A DNA stretch of 64,000 bases from Defluviitaleaceae bacterium (GTDB lineage Bacteria > Bacillota > Clostridia > Lachnospirales > WQUN01). The position numbers and the translations under genes are program-made. Below are positions 8,786-16,703 of this stretch, one piece after another (position 1 is the first letter of the stretch; each line of letters begins with the position of its first letter). The notes under the pieces are model-generated. The model did not search any database, had not been told where the DNA came from, and worked only from the letters and a program-made list of their open reading frames with translations. The stretch lies in the NCBI GenBank assembly GCA_009780585.1, contig WQZS01000005.1:62001-126000 (forward strand), in the 5' to 3' direction.

Positions 8786-9055
8786 CTAGTCGTTTGACTC
8801 GCCGATGGGTTCGCCGGGCGGGTCGAAACGGTTTGCGATGGTTTCCGGCTGCAACGCGCTCAGCACCAGATGGCTGGAGTCGGTGAAAATAACGGCGCGT
8901 GTCTTACGCCCCTGCGTCGCGTCGATGAGCATTTGCTTCTCACGCGCTTCGGTGATGGCCCGTTTGACCGGCAGCGAATCGTTGCCTACGATGGCGACCA
9001 CCCGTTCGGCGGGTACGGTATTGCCGAACCCTACGTTGATCAATTTGAAATGCAT
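8786..9055 (-). CDS. remA: RemA-family regulator (DUF370)
   Basis: An 89-residue protein matching RemA/DUF370, a DNA-binding regulator of extracellular matrix genes in Bacillus subtilis. Family hallmarks are [11 protein letters not shown] at the N-terminus, [14 protein letters not shown], and the block [29 protein letters not shown] longer in-frame reading upstream is rejected because the ATG at 9053-9055 has AAGGGGGG at correct spacing and aligns with the family N-terminus. Placement between yicC and gmk is the standard Firmicutes arrangement. What it regulates here is unknown. Confidence 0.94.
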   Translation of the reverse strand: MHFKLINVGFGNTVPAERVVAIVGNDSLPVKRAITEAREKQMLIDATQGRKTRAVIFTDSSHLVLSALQPETIANRFDPPGEPIGESND

Positions 9056-9071
9056 GGTTAACCCCCCTTGG

Positions 9072-10013
9072 TTATTCGATATTCTGCACCTGCTCACGTA
9101 TTTTTTCGATTTCGCTTTTGAGCTCCACAACCCATTTCGCCAGTTGCTGGTCGGTGGATTTGGAGCCGATGGTGTTGACCTCGCGGTTTAATTCCTGTAC
9201 GAGGAAATCCAACTTGCGCCCGATGGGTTCGCTTTCTTCCAGGATATCGTCAAATTGCGAAAGGTGGCTGGCCAAGCGTGTCAGTTCCTCGTCGATGGAG
9301 CTGCGGTCGGCGAGCAACGCGATTTCGGTGAGGAAACGTGATTCCGCGATTTCTGTGGGTGCGTTGGATTCCTGTAATTTTTCCACCAATTCTGTAAGCC
9401 GTTCGCGCAGTTTTTCCGCGTGCTCGGCAACGGCAACGGGCGCGCGTTCGGTGATGAGGGCGGCGAGTTCCCGCACGCGTCCGCGTTTTTCGCGCATGTC
9501 GGCGGCAAGGGCCTCCCCTTCGGCTTGCCGCATAGCGTTGAAGCGGGTAAGCGCTTCTTCCAACGCGCCGGACAGGGCCTCCCAAAATTCGTTTTGCGCC
9601 TCTCCGTTACTGTAGGCGGATTCGAATTTTTCAAAGGTCACCACGTCGGGGTTGCGGGCGAGGAGCCCCAAACCGGGGTTGGTTTCGTTGGAGGGGAAAA
9701 GCGTAATCTGCCAATTATACCGGTCGCAGATTTCCTTCAACGCGTGTACGTACGCATCCGCGAACGCCCAATTCACCTTCGCCTGTATATCCCTTTGCGT
9801 GTAGCTGTCAAACCCGACCCACACATCCACTTTTCCGCGGGCGATCTGCGAAGCGAGGCGTTTGCGTACCCTGTCCTCGAAGGCGTTTAAAAACCGGGGC
9901 AAACGAATGTTAAAATCCCCGTAACGGTGGTTGACCGATTTGATCTCAACCTTAAAGCGGCGATCGTACCGCAGACATTCCCCGCGGCCGAAACCCGTCA
10001 TACTCTTTGGCAT
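9072..10013 (-). CDS. yicC: YicC-family endoribonuclease
   Basis: A 313-residue YicC/YloC-family protein. The N-terminus has the signature MTGFGRGE, followed by [19 protein letters not shown]. The C-terminus ends with [25 protein letters not shown], the DUF1732 signature. Members are hexameric endoribonucleases implicated in RNA decay and stress. A start at 10013 is supported by GAGGTGTGAAAC before the ATG. It is the first gene of the block that continues through remA, gmk, rpoZ, priA, def and fmt on the same strand with very short gaps. Confidence 0.94.
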   Translation of the reverse strand: MPKSMTGFGRGECLRYDRRFKVEIKSVNHRYGDFNIRLPRFLNAFEDRVRKRLASQIARGKVDVWVGFDSYTQRDIQAKVNWAFADAYVHALKEICDRYNWQITLFPSNETNPGLGLLARNPDVVTFEKFESAYSNGEAQNEFWEALSGALEEALTRFNAMRQAEGEALAADMREKRGRVRELAALITERAPVAVAEHAEKLRERLTELVEKLQESNAPTEIAESRFLTEIALLADRSSIDEELTRLASHLSQFDDILEESEPIGRKLDFLVQELNREVNTIGSKSTDQQLAKWVVELKSEIEKIREQVQNIE

Positions 10014-10075
10014 GTTTCACACCTCATCTATCCATGGTCCCGCCATACATCGGTAAGCGTAACCTATGTGAACCT

Positions 10076-11485
10076 TTAATACCGTCCCCGCGGCATGGAA
10101 CGCCAGCGTCCGTAGCTCCTTGCCCTGCGGCTGACCGTAATGGCAATCACCATACATACGATCCCAAACAGCCAACCCACCGAGCCGAACCAATAAGGCA
10201 ACGCCCCGCGGGAAAACAACGCCCCGAAAAAGCGGGCGATAAAAAAATCCATATCCGTGTCAAATGTACGCTCCAAAACCCCGTGCGCGGCGTACAAGTT
10301 GGTGGTATACACCGTTTCGCCGTTGATGCGGTACGATACGAGCCCCACGATTTCCCCTTCCTCTATACCGCCGAGCGGGATGCGCAGCAGGATACCTTCA
10401 TCGGTATCCGGCTCGCGTTCCTCGGGCGGTACGAGCAACAAGGCATCATATGTAACGATGCGCTCCAGGGAAGCGATTTCGTCGATGCTCAGTAACGTGT
10501 TGTATGAACCGCGGGAGGTGACCGTCAAAATACCGTCATCCTCCAACCGCGGGTTATCCAACCGTACGGTGTGCGAAACCTCGCCGCCGGAAACATCGCG
10601 GAAGGCGAAGTTGGCAAAGCCGTAATCCAGCAAGCGGCGGGTGTCCTGCCATCGGCCGGGGCTGGCGGAGTCGAACACGATCGTGATCAATCCCAAGCCG
10701 TTGTTATATGCCGACGCGGCAAAACATTCCCCCGCGGGGGTGGTGTAGCCCGTACGCATCCCCGTCACAAAGGGGTGGCCGTGTGGGGCGTCGGGCAGCA
10801 TTTGGTTGGTGTTGGTCCAGTTAAAATGCTGGACGAACGCGCCCTCGGGTTCGCGGCCTTCCAACCCGTCGCCCTCGAAGGTACGCATCCCCACGATTTG
10901 CGCCAGCAACGGCACGTCCATAAAAGCGCGCGCGATCAAGGCAAGGTCATACGCCGTGGTAAAGTGACGCGTATCGTGCAGGCCGTAGGGGTTGGTAAAT
11001 CGCGAATCCAATACGCCCAGCTCCCGCGCTTTTTCGTTCATCATTGCGGCGAATACGCCTTTGGCTTCGTCAACATAATGCAGGTTAAACCGCCCGTTAC
11101 GCATTTGTACGGCGTTGAGCGCGAGCACGCGCGCGGATTCGTTCGCGCTGCGGATGAGCAGGGACTTTAGCAGCATCCTTACGGTGATATGCTCGCCTTC
11201 CTGGTGTACGCCCGTGTTGTAACCCAAGGGCATATTGCGGATTTCCGGCCCCACGACCAATACGTCATCGGGGTCGAGGATATCCAACACCACCAGCGCG
11301 GTAAGCAACTTGGTCATGCTGGCGGGGTACATACGCCTGTGCATGTTGCGTTCGTACAGCACGCGCCCCGTGGTTTGCTCCACCAAAATCGCGGCTTCGG
11401 TTTGCAATGTAAGCGGCGGGACAATCGACCCCGTTAAAAATAAAATCATAACAAGGGCAAAAATACCCGAATATATCCAGCGCAT
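10076..11485 (-). CDS. dacF: D-alanyl-D-alanine carboxypeptidase (S11, PBP5-like)
   Basis: A low-molecular-weight penicillin-binding protein trimming the terminal D-Ala of peptidoglycan stem peptides. With the ATG at 11485 it has 469 residues: an N-terminal signal/anchor segment, the nucleophile motif S56-M-T-K59, S113-A-N115, and a third box reading R244-T-G instead of the usual KTG. A PBP5-type C-terminal beta domain and a predicted C-terminal membrane helix (about 428-450) with an Arg-rich cytoplasmic end follow. No Shine-Dalgarno precedes the ATG. A good -10 box ends 6 nt before it, suggesting a leaderless message. A TTG twelve codons upstream is a less likely start. Confidence 0.9.
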   Translation of the reverse strand: MRWIYSGIFALVMILFLTGSIVPPLTLQTEAAILVEQTTGRVLYERNMHRRMYPASMTKLLTALVVLDILDPDDVLVVGPEIRNMPLGYNTGVHQEGEHITVRMLLKSLLIRSANESARVLALNAVQMRNGRFNLHYVDEAKGVFAAMMNEKARELGVLDSRFTNPYGLHDTRHFTTAYDLALIARAFMDVPLLAQIVGMRTFEGDGLEGREPEGAFVQHFNWTNTNQMLPDAPHGHPFVTGMRTGYTTPAGECFAASAYNNGLGLITIVFDSASPGRWQDTRRLLDYGFANFAFRDVSGGEVSHTVRLDNPRLEDDGILTVTSRGSYNTLLSIDEIASLERIVTYDALLLVPPEEREPDTDEGILLRIPLGGIEEGEIVGLVSYRINGETVYTTNLYAAHGVLERTFDTDMDFFIARFFGALFSRGALPYWFGSVGWLFGIVCMVIAITVSRRARSYGRWRSMPRGRY

Positions 11486-11491
11486 AGTACG

Positions 11492-11521
11492 AGTATACCA
11501 AATAAACTTAACGTTGTGCAA
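11492..11521 (-). promoter_or_regulatory. Sigma-A-type promoter giving a leaderless dac mRNA
   Basis: On the minus strand a TTGCAC -35 box (11516-11521), an 18-bp spacer and a TATACT -10 box (11492-11497) are followed after six bases (CGTACT) by the ATG of the carboxypeptidase gene. Transcription would start at or within a base or two of the ATG. The boxes are seen directly; the start site is inferred from spacing. Confidence 0.5.
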
Positions 11522-11535
11522 ATGAAATCGTGCTT

Positions 11536-11685
11536 TTACGCCAATGTTTCGGCGAACTGCGCCCGTTTATGCTGGCGGCAATTCGTTTGGGAAAAATAAA
11601 CGCAGCTTCGGCAGTCACCCTCGGGGTTATTGTGGTGCAAATCCCGCGCGGCTTGCGCGGGCTTAAACTTTTTGCATGATTCCAT
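11536..11685 (-). CDS. Small Cys-rich protein (49 aa)
   Basis: A 49-codon gene with a strong ribosome site (AAAGGAGAC, eight bases before the ATG at 11683-11685). The product begins MESCKKFKPAQAARDLHHN and has five Cys in a CKKF...CRSCVYF...NC pattern plus several His. This suggests a metal-binding knuckle, but no function is known to me. It lies 50 nt upstream of the carboxypeptidase ATG on the same strand. Support comes from the ribosome site, codon use like its neighbours, and the compact Cys/His pattern. Confidence 0.65.
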   Translation of the reverse strand: MESCKKFKPAQAARDLHHNNPEGDCRSCVYFSQTNCRQHKRAQFAETLA

Positions 11686-11744
11686 AAATCCGTCTCCTTT
11701 ATGGTATGTTTTATGTAAAGTATTCCCTGTTTCGTATATCTTAA

Positions 11745-11753
11745 TGCTATAAT
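11745..11753 (+). promoter_or_regulatory. Extended -10 promoter for the YesL-like gene
   Basis: TGCTATAAT is a perfect extended -10 box (TG at 11745-11746, TATAAT at 11748-11753) lying 42 bases before the ATG of the following plus-strand gene. No good -35 box is seen, as expected for extended -10 promoters. Confidence 0.5.
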
Positions 11754-11795
11754 GGACAGGATCACCTTTATTTTAAATCCCACGGAGGAATCCCC

Positions 11796-12563
11796 ATGCG
11801 CGACTTCTTCAGCCTGGAAGGCCCGTTCAATAAATACGGCGGCATGATCGCCGATATGGTATTGGTCAGTTTGATGTGGCTGTTGTTCTGTCTGCCGATC
11901 GTTACCATCGGCGCGTCAACCACGGCCATGTTCTACGTAACCACGCGGCGCATCGCCGAACGCGAAGGGTACATCACCTCCGACTTTTGGACCGCTTTTA
12001 AAGCTAACATTAGAAAAGCCACGATTATGTGGATGATCATCCTCGTGGCGTTAATCCTTTTATTAATGAACGTCCTGCTCCTAACCAACGATGAAGTCGA
12101 ACTGGCGGGCGGCATCTTCGGTATAGTATTGCCCGCGCAGTTGGTGTTCCTGTTCGTCATCGCTATCATGAGCGTGTACATCTATCCCTTGATGGCGCGG
12201 TTCGACATGGGGCTGGTGCAGGTGGTTAAGAGCGCGTTCTATATGTCCGTGCGGCACTTCCTCACGTCCGTATCCTGTGTGGTGATGGCGGTCGCGGCGT
12301 TCCTTTTGTTTTTCCGTTTCCCGCCGTTGATCCTGGTCGCGCCCGGGCTGTACGCGTGGCTGTCCTCGTACATGATCATGAAGGTCTTTAAGAAGTACCG
12401 CCCCGAAATGGACCGCGACCCCTCGGCGGAAATCGCCGAAATCGAAGCGAAAAAAGCCGAGGAACGCTGGAAGCGGGAAAGGGAAACCCCCGCGCCGACA
12501 AACACGGGGGAATCGGAAGAGGACGATATCATCGACGCGGAGGAACCGGAAAACACGGTATAA
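11796..12563 (+). CDS. YesL-like integral membrane protein (DUF624)
   Basis: A 255-residue membrane protein with the DUF624/YesL N-terminus: a short amphipathic lead (FFSLEGPFNKYGGMIADM), then a first helix ending FCLPIVTIGASTTAMFY, followed by four more helices. Family members often sit beside sugar ABC transporters; no such neighbour is present here. After the last helix (about residue 200) comes a charged cytoplasmic tail rich in Glu, Lys and Pro. The ATG follows CACGGAGGAATCCCC. The stop codon lies inside the first unit of a 32-bp tandem repeat, so the C-terminus may vary between strains. Confidence 0.85.
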   Translation: MRDFFSLEGPFNKYGGMIADMVLVSLMWLLFCLPIVTIGASTTAMFYVTTRRIAEREGYITSDFWTAFKANIRKATIMWMIILVALILLLMNVLLLTNDEVELAGGIFGIVLPAQLVFLFVIAIMSVYIYPLMARFDMGLVQVVKSAFYMSVRHFLTSVSCVVMAVAAFLLFFRFPPLILVAPGLYAWLSSYMIMKVFKKYRPEMDRDPSAEIAEIEAKKAEERWKRERETPAPTNTGESEEDDIIDAEEPENTV

Positions 12564-12639
12564 GCGACGCGGAGGAACCGGAAAACACGGTATAAGCGAC
12601 ACGGAGGAATCGGAAAACACGGTATAAACGATACGGAGG
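12534..12639 (+). repeat. 32-bp tandem repeat across the stop of the YesL-like gene
   Basis: Three consecutive 32-bp units begin at 12534, 12566 and 12598, and a partial fourth begins at 12630. Units one and two are identical and unit three has three changes. The first unit encodes the last residues (EEPENTV) and the stop codon. Each copy repeats the same coding end out of phase, because 32 is not a multiple of three. It looks like recent slipped-strand duplication. Confidence 0.9.
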
Positions 12640-12651
12640 TTGGAGGGGGGT

Positions 12652-12678
12652 AACTTGTCCCCCATTGGGGGACAAGTT
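12652..12678. terminator. Perfect 12-3-12 hairpin between convergent genes
   Basis: AACTTGTCCCCC, loop ATT and GGGGGACAAGTT form a perfect 12-bp stem. It lies between a plus-strand gene ending at 12563 and a minus-strand gene whose stop codon (12677-12679) falls in its last bases. The position suits a bidirectional terminator, but no long T run follows on either side. The same 12-ATT-12 layout recurs at 27363-27389. Confidence 0.65.
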
Positions 12679-15322
12679 AAAAGTTGCTAATTAGTTGTCT
12701 GACTTTATCCATACATTCGGCGGCCTCGCGTAGCTTGGCCGCTATTTTTATGCGGCTTTCTTTATTTTGCAACGCTTCGAGTGTAACGTTAAACCCGCCG
12801 CCGAGGGCTTCGAGGTCGTTGCCGTTGTCGTTGTTCCATATATCGGCGGTGCGTTTATAGAGTTTACCTACTTCCTCCAAGTAAGCCATGTCGGGGTTAA
12901 GTTCCCGCGCCTTTTGCAGGAAGCCGTGGCAGCAACTCCCGTTGGTAGCCATTTGACAAATGAAATTCGTGTACATCCCCCAGTCGTCAAAGGTTTTGGA
13001 TGTGATGCCTTCGAACCAGCCGTTTTCGACGGTGTTTGCCCATTCGCGGAAGGCTTCCGCCCCGAAGAAAAAAGTATCGGTTTGCTTGGTTAAAATGGCA
13101 GGCAGGCGTTCGATCGCTTCACGGTAAAGTTGAGCAAGGGGGAAAATTTGCGTCTTTTCGCCCACGAAAATCCATCCGCTGTTTTTACCCGTGGAGTTCG
13201 GGCTGTCGTTGCCGTTTAGCACCGCGTCCTCGAAGGTGATCCGTTCGGGCTCATTGCTGTTGCCGGAAATGTACAGCAAGGTTTTGCCGTGTTCCTCGTA
13301 GCCTACATATACGCCGGAAACCTTCGGCGTACCCTGGCCCCAACTTATCACCGGCAAACCTTTATCGATATAGCTGATCAAGGTTTGCAAATACATCGTT
13401 TTATTTTTATTCAAGTTTATGCCCGTTACGAAGGTTGCGGCATAACCGCATAACGCGAATAAACGCTCCGCGAAAGCGGTGTCTCCGTCATGGAAAAAGG
13501 TCGAGCTGTACGCCTCGCCGCCGAAATGTTTGCCGCGGGGGTAGACTTGCGTAAACTTGTCGCCGCTGATACCCGCGAAGAACCAATAATCGTAATCCGG
13601 TTCGTTTAAACACTCCATCACGTATTTGGCGCAGCCGTTGAGCCAGTAGTTTTCACCGTATTCGTCGGTGACGAGGCGGTGGATGATAGGGATGATATTA
13701 TTGCTTTGTTTGGTTACCATGGTTAACGCTCCTTTTATGATTTGGGTTTTGGGTTGTTGGAGTTGGGAGATTCGGATATTACGGAAGTATTTTTTTCGCC
13801 CGCCGTCCGAGCCGATGACGATGGGTTTAGCGTCTTCGCGGGATAAATCGAGCTTCATGTAGGGAAAGTTTTCACCGCAGTAACGCACCTCGCCGTTAAT
13901 TACGCAAGCCAAATGCCCGGTTCCCACAATCCACGTCAATTTGTTCCATTCATTGGGTCTAATGCCACCGCGCTTGGGATAGTCGAACGTATCGCCGAAA
14001 ATCGGCTGATGGAATACGATCGCTTCCTTGGTTAATTGCGGGTCGGTGTTGCCGCCCATGTTGATGCCGAACATAGTACGGTTATGGTTTTGATCGTGGT
14101 GGCCATGATACAAGCGGATACTCCCTTCCGTCGTGCCGTGCCCGAAGCGGCGGTCGTCCTCCTCAACACGAAATTCCATATCCACACGGAAGGGGAGCTT
14201 GACGGATACGTCCGTGGACAATACACGCGTGGAGATCCAACCCGTATATTCGATTACGCCGTTCTCCGATACGGCGTAATGCGGGTGATTGATCGGGATC
14301 AGCTTATCCGGCGCAACGTACACCGTCCATAAATTGGGGTTTTGCTTTTCGATTTCCCCGATGGTTATGGGGGTGACTTCATCGGGCTTGCCGTAAAGGG
14401 AGGGATTCGGAAGCCTTTTTTTGATGGGAACGAACAAGGAAAGCAAAGAGCGTTGCTCGTCGGGGGAGAGCAGGTTTTCGATCAAGGCTTCGTGGCGGAG
14501 CGCGCCGTCGTGGGTGTAATCGATTTCGTAGTAGGGGTTATCGTCGAAGTAGGCCAGCAAGGCGCGGAAGGATTCGTGCAAATCTTCATCCAAATAAACA
14601 TCCGCCGAAGCGTACAACCCACCCGGGAATTGATATTCCGCATAGATATCGCCTCCGTTAAAATCCTCCGGTATTTTTTGGATCATCACTTCTCCCGCCG
14701 TTGAATGGAATTCAAAACGTTCGTGTGCGCCCGCTGCCCCCAAAAATGGCTTGCCTTGGAGAATCGGATGGGATTGTACCCAGCACCAAAAACCTTCGGC
14801 GTCGGTTTTTTCGGGATTATCCTTCAAATACGAAGAAAGCATCCGCATTTGCGGTAATTGGCGTATGGACGGGGACAACGGCTTCGCCAGCTTGCTTGAA
14901 ATCGCCGTCAATTCGCCGTAACGCACGAATTTTTTTTCCATCCCTTCATATAAGATAGGCAACGCGGAAATTTTTTTTATGCCTTTATCCAGCATGGTTT
15001 GCAAGAAATCATTGACTACTTGCCGCAGCTCCCCCAACGCGTTGGCTTCCTTGTCGATAGCTTCGATCCGTGCTGTAAACACCTCCACCACGATGCTCAT
15101 GTCCTCGCTTTCGTAGATGCGGATAATATCCTTGATGGGGATAAGCATCTTACGCAGGACGATGATTTGTTTGAGCCGTTCGATATTGGCGGGGTCGTAA
15201 TGGCGGTACTTATCGTCGCTTGCGCGCACGCTTTCCACCAAGCCGACTTGTTCATAATAACGCAAGCTGCGCGAGGTCAATCCCAATTGACCGCAAAGGT
15301 CGGTAATTTTGATTAAATCCAT
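12677..15322 (-). CDS. MerR-family regulator fused to a lectin-like domain and a C-terminal peptidase-like domain
   Basis: An 881-residue chimera. Residues 1-75 are a MerR winged-helix HTH (SRSLRYYEQVGLVES) followed by a dimerisation helix. About 145-325 is a GyrI-like effector-binding domain (FPGGLYASADVYLDEDL). About 335-525 is a beta-sandwich, LamG/concanavalin-like domain ending with INGEVRYCGENFPYM and FRNIRISQL. From M535 a separate domain of 347 residues follows, with a cysteine-peptidase-like NYWLNGCAKYVMECL (C564), perhaps BtrH/C39-like. An intact ribosome site (AAAGGAGCG) precedes M535 in frame, so this domain may also be made alone. The second regulator at 35.2-36.7 kb ends where this lectin-like part ends, which suggests gene fusion by loss of a stop codon. 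Confidence 0.8.
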   Translation of the reverse strand: MDLIKITDLCGQLGLTSRSLRYYEQVGLVESVRASDDKYRHYDPANIERLKQIIVLRKMLIPIKDIIRIYESEDMSIVVEVFTARIEAIDKEANALGELRQVVNDFLQTMLDKGIKKISALPILYEGMEKKFVRYGELTAISSKLAKPLSPSIRQLPQMRMLSSYLKDNPEKTDAEGFWCWVQSHPILQGKPFLGAAGAHERFEFHSTAGEVMIQKIPEDFNGGDIYAEYQFPGGLYASADVYLDEDLHESFRALLAYFDDNPYYEIDYTHDGALRHEALIENLLSPDEQRSLLSLFVPIKKRLPNPSLYGKPDEVTPITIGEIEKQNPNLWTVYVAPDKLIPINHPHYAVSENGVIEYTGWISTRVLSTDVSVKLPFRVDMEFRVEEDDRRFGHGTTEGSIRLYHGHHDQNHNRTMFGINMGGNTDPQLTKEAIVFHQPIFGDTFDYPKRGGIRPNEWNKLTWIVGTGHLACVINGEVRYCGENFPYMKLDLSREDAKPIVIGSDGGRKKYFRNIRISQLQQPKTQIIKGALTMVTKQSNNIIPIIHRLVTDEYGENYWLNGCAKYVMECLNEPDYDYWFFAGISGDKFTQVYPRGKHFGGEAYSSTFFHDGDTAFAERLFALCGYAATFVTGINLNKNKTMYLQTLISYIDKGLPVISWGQGTPKVSGVYVGYEEHGKTLLYISGNSNEPERITFEDAVLNGNDSPNSTGKNSGWIFVGEKTQIFPLAQLYREAIERLPAILTKQTDTFFFGAEAFREWANTVENGWFEGITSKTFDDWGMYTNFICQMATNGSCCHGFLQKARELNPDMAYLEEVGKLYKRTADIWNNDNGNDLEALGGGFNVTLEALQNKESRIKIAAKLREAAECMDKVRQLISNF

Positions 15323-15374
15323 TTAAACCTCCATTTATAGATTTCGGTAAGCGGGCCCGCCCTTCGATAAAACC

Positions 15375-15405
15375 ATCGTATCACTTGACCGTGCGTCAAT
15401 GTCAA
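15375..15405 (-). promoter_or_regulatory. MerR-type promoter with 19-bp spacer and dyad
   Basis: On the minus strand TTGACA (15400-15405) and TACGAT (15375-15380) are separated by 19 bp. The spacer contains the inverted repeat TTGAC-N5-GTCAA (15385-15399). The over-long spacer with a central dyad is the hallmark of MerR-activated promoters, so this is probably autoregulated by the gene that begins at 15322. The divergent gene at 15450 shares the region. Confidence 0.7.
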
Positions 15406-15449
15406 GTATGGGATAACACTTGCATACAATGATGTAATGGAGGTGCGAT

Positions 15450-16631
15450 ATGGTATATACGCGGTTTTTTATACCCCTGGCAAGCGAGGCCGCGGGTTAC
15501 GAATTCAAAGGAAGAAAGCCCGCCGGGCGCTGTGTGCTGGAGGAACAGGGCGGCATGGCGAAGCTCACGCTAAACGCGCAGGACCTGCGGCCGGAAACGC
15601 GTTACGCCGTGTTTTTGCTTTTCGCCGATGGCGGGCGGTACGCGGGGATAAACGCGGGGCCGTTGCCCGTGGACGCCAAAGGCAAGGCGGAAATCCGCCG
15701 GAACATAGAAAAGACACAATTGTTGGGATACGCATTGCAAGAAGTGCTTGCGGTCGCGGTCATGCCCGCGGGAACCGCAAAAACAGAAGCCCCGTTGTGC
15801 GGGTACCGGGGCGAGGCGGTAGCATGGAAGAACGGATTCTATGAAAAAACAGCGGTTGTAAAAAAAGCCGCAAAAGAAATCCCGAAGGAATTACTTCCGC
15901 CGGAGCTCCCGCCGATGCCGCCGCCGAAGCAAGAGTCGAAACCGGAAGCGAAACCGGAAGCGAAACCGGAAGCAAAATCGGAACCGGAAACAAAATTGGA
16001 ATTGAAACCGGAATTGGAATCGGAACTGAAATCGGAATCGGAACCGGAATCGAAATTGGAATTAAAATTGGAATTGAAGCCGGAACTGGAACCTCTTCCG
16101 ATAATTGAAGAACCCCTTCCGATAATCAACGAATCTCCCACGGTTATTAAGGAACCCGCACACGAATTGCCGCCCGAACCATCCGCACCGCCGGAAGAAG
16201 AAGCTATATCCACGGAATCGGTCTTATCCGAGGAGGAAAAGGAAGTCCTGTCGGAGTTGTTCCCGCCCACCCGCTTTAACGCCCCCATCGATTTATCGGC
16301 GCTGCGTTCCATTTCGCCCTTCATCGGCGGGAGCAACGCGGGTATTAAATGGGCACGCTTCACGTTAAACGACAAGCTCATCGTGCTGGACGACAAGCCC
16401 GATTTGTTCAGCGAAGCTTTTATCCTCGCTTCCTATGAGGTGTATGCGCATTTTATCCTGGGTGAGGTATCGGATACGGAAACACCGGAATATGTCATCG
16501 GCGTACCCGACCGTTACAGCGACGCGCATAAAGCGCAAGCGGAAAAATTGGGCTTCAGCGAATTCAAATGCTACGAGGACATCGAACCCGCCGAGGACGA
16601 ATTCGGATATTGGCTGATGTTCGTGGGATAA
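15450..16631 (+). CDS. Uncharacterised protein with Pro/Lys/Glu repeat linker
   Basis: 393 residues, not assigned to a known family. An N-terminal globular domain (1-135, RYAVFLLFADGGRYAGINAG) is joined by a low-complexity linker to a C-terminal globular domain. In the linker, Lys-Pro-Glu-Ala and Glu-Leu-Lys units repeat at about 160-215, with Pro-rich ends. The C-terminal domain (265-393, PFIGGSNAGIKWARFTL...YVIGVPDRYSD) resembles modular proteins of sporulating Clostridia whose tail is shared between paralogs, but this is only an impression. No signal peptide or membrane segment is seen, so it is probably cytoplasmic or in the forespore. GGAGGTGCGAT precedes the ATG. Transcription diverges from the MerR chimera gene; a terminator follows at 16650-16685. 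Confidence 0.75.
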   Translation: MVYTRFFIPLASEAAGYEFKGRKPAGRCVLEEQGGMAKLTLNAQDLRPETRYAVFLLFADGGRYAGINAGPLPVDAKGKAEIRRNIEKTQLLGYALQEVLAVAVMPAGTAKTEAPLCGYRGEAVAWKNGFYEKTAVVKKAAKEIPKELLPPELPPMPPPKQESKPEAKPEAKPEAKSEPETKLELKPELESELKSESEPESKLELKLELKPELEPLPIIEEPLPIINESPTVIKEPAHELPPEPSAPPEEEAISTESVLSEEEKEVLSELFPPTRFNAPIDLSALRSISPFIGGSNAGIKWARFTLNDKLIVLDDKPDLFSEAFILASYEVYAHFILGEVSDTETPEYVIGVPDRYSDAHKAQAEKLGFSEFKCYEDIEPAEDEFGYWLMFVG

Positions 16632-16649
16632 AATCATAACAACAAAAAG

Positions 16650-16685
16650 ACGAGGACCGGTATCATCGTGCCGATCCTCGTTTTT
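16650..16685. terminator. Rho-independent terminator (works in both directions)
   Basis: ACGAGGACCGG, a 10-nt loop and CCGATCCTCGT form an 11-bp stem with one G-T pair. A run of T follows on the plus strand, and the A run before it serves as a T run on the minus strand. It separates the convergent genes ending at 16631 and 16704. Confidence 0.85.
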
Positions 16686-16703
16686 GATTGTACTTACTAA
16701 CAG

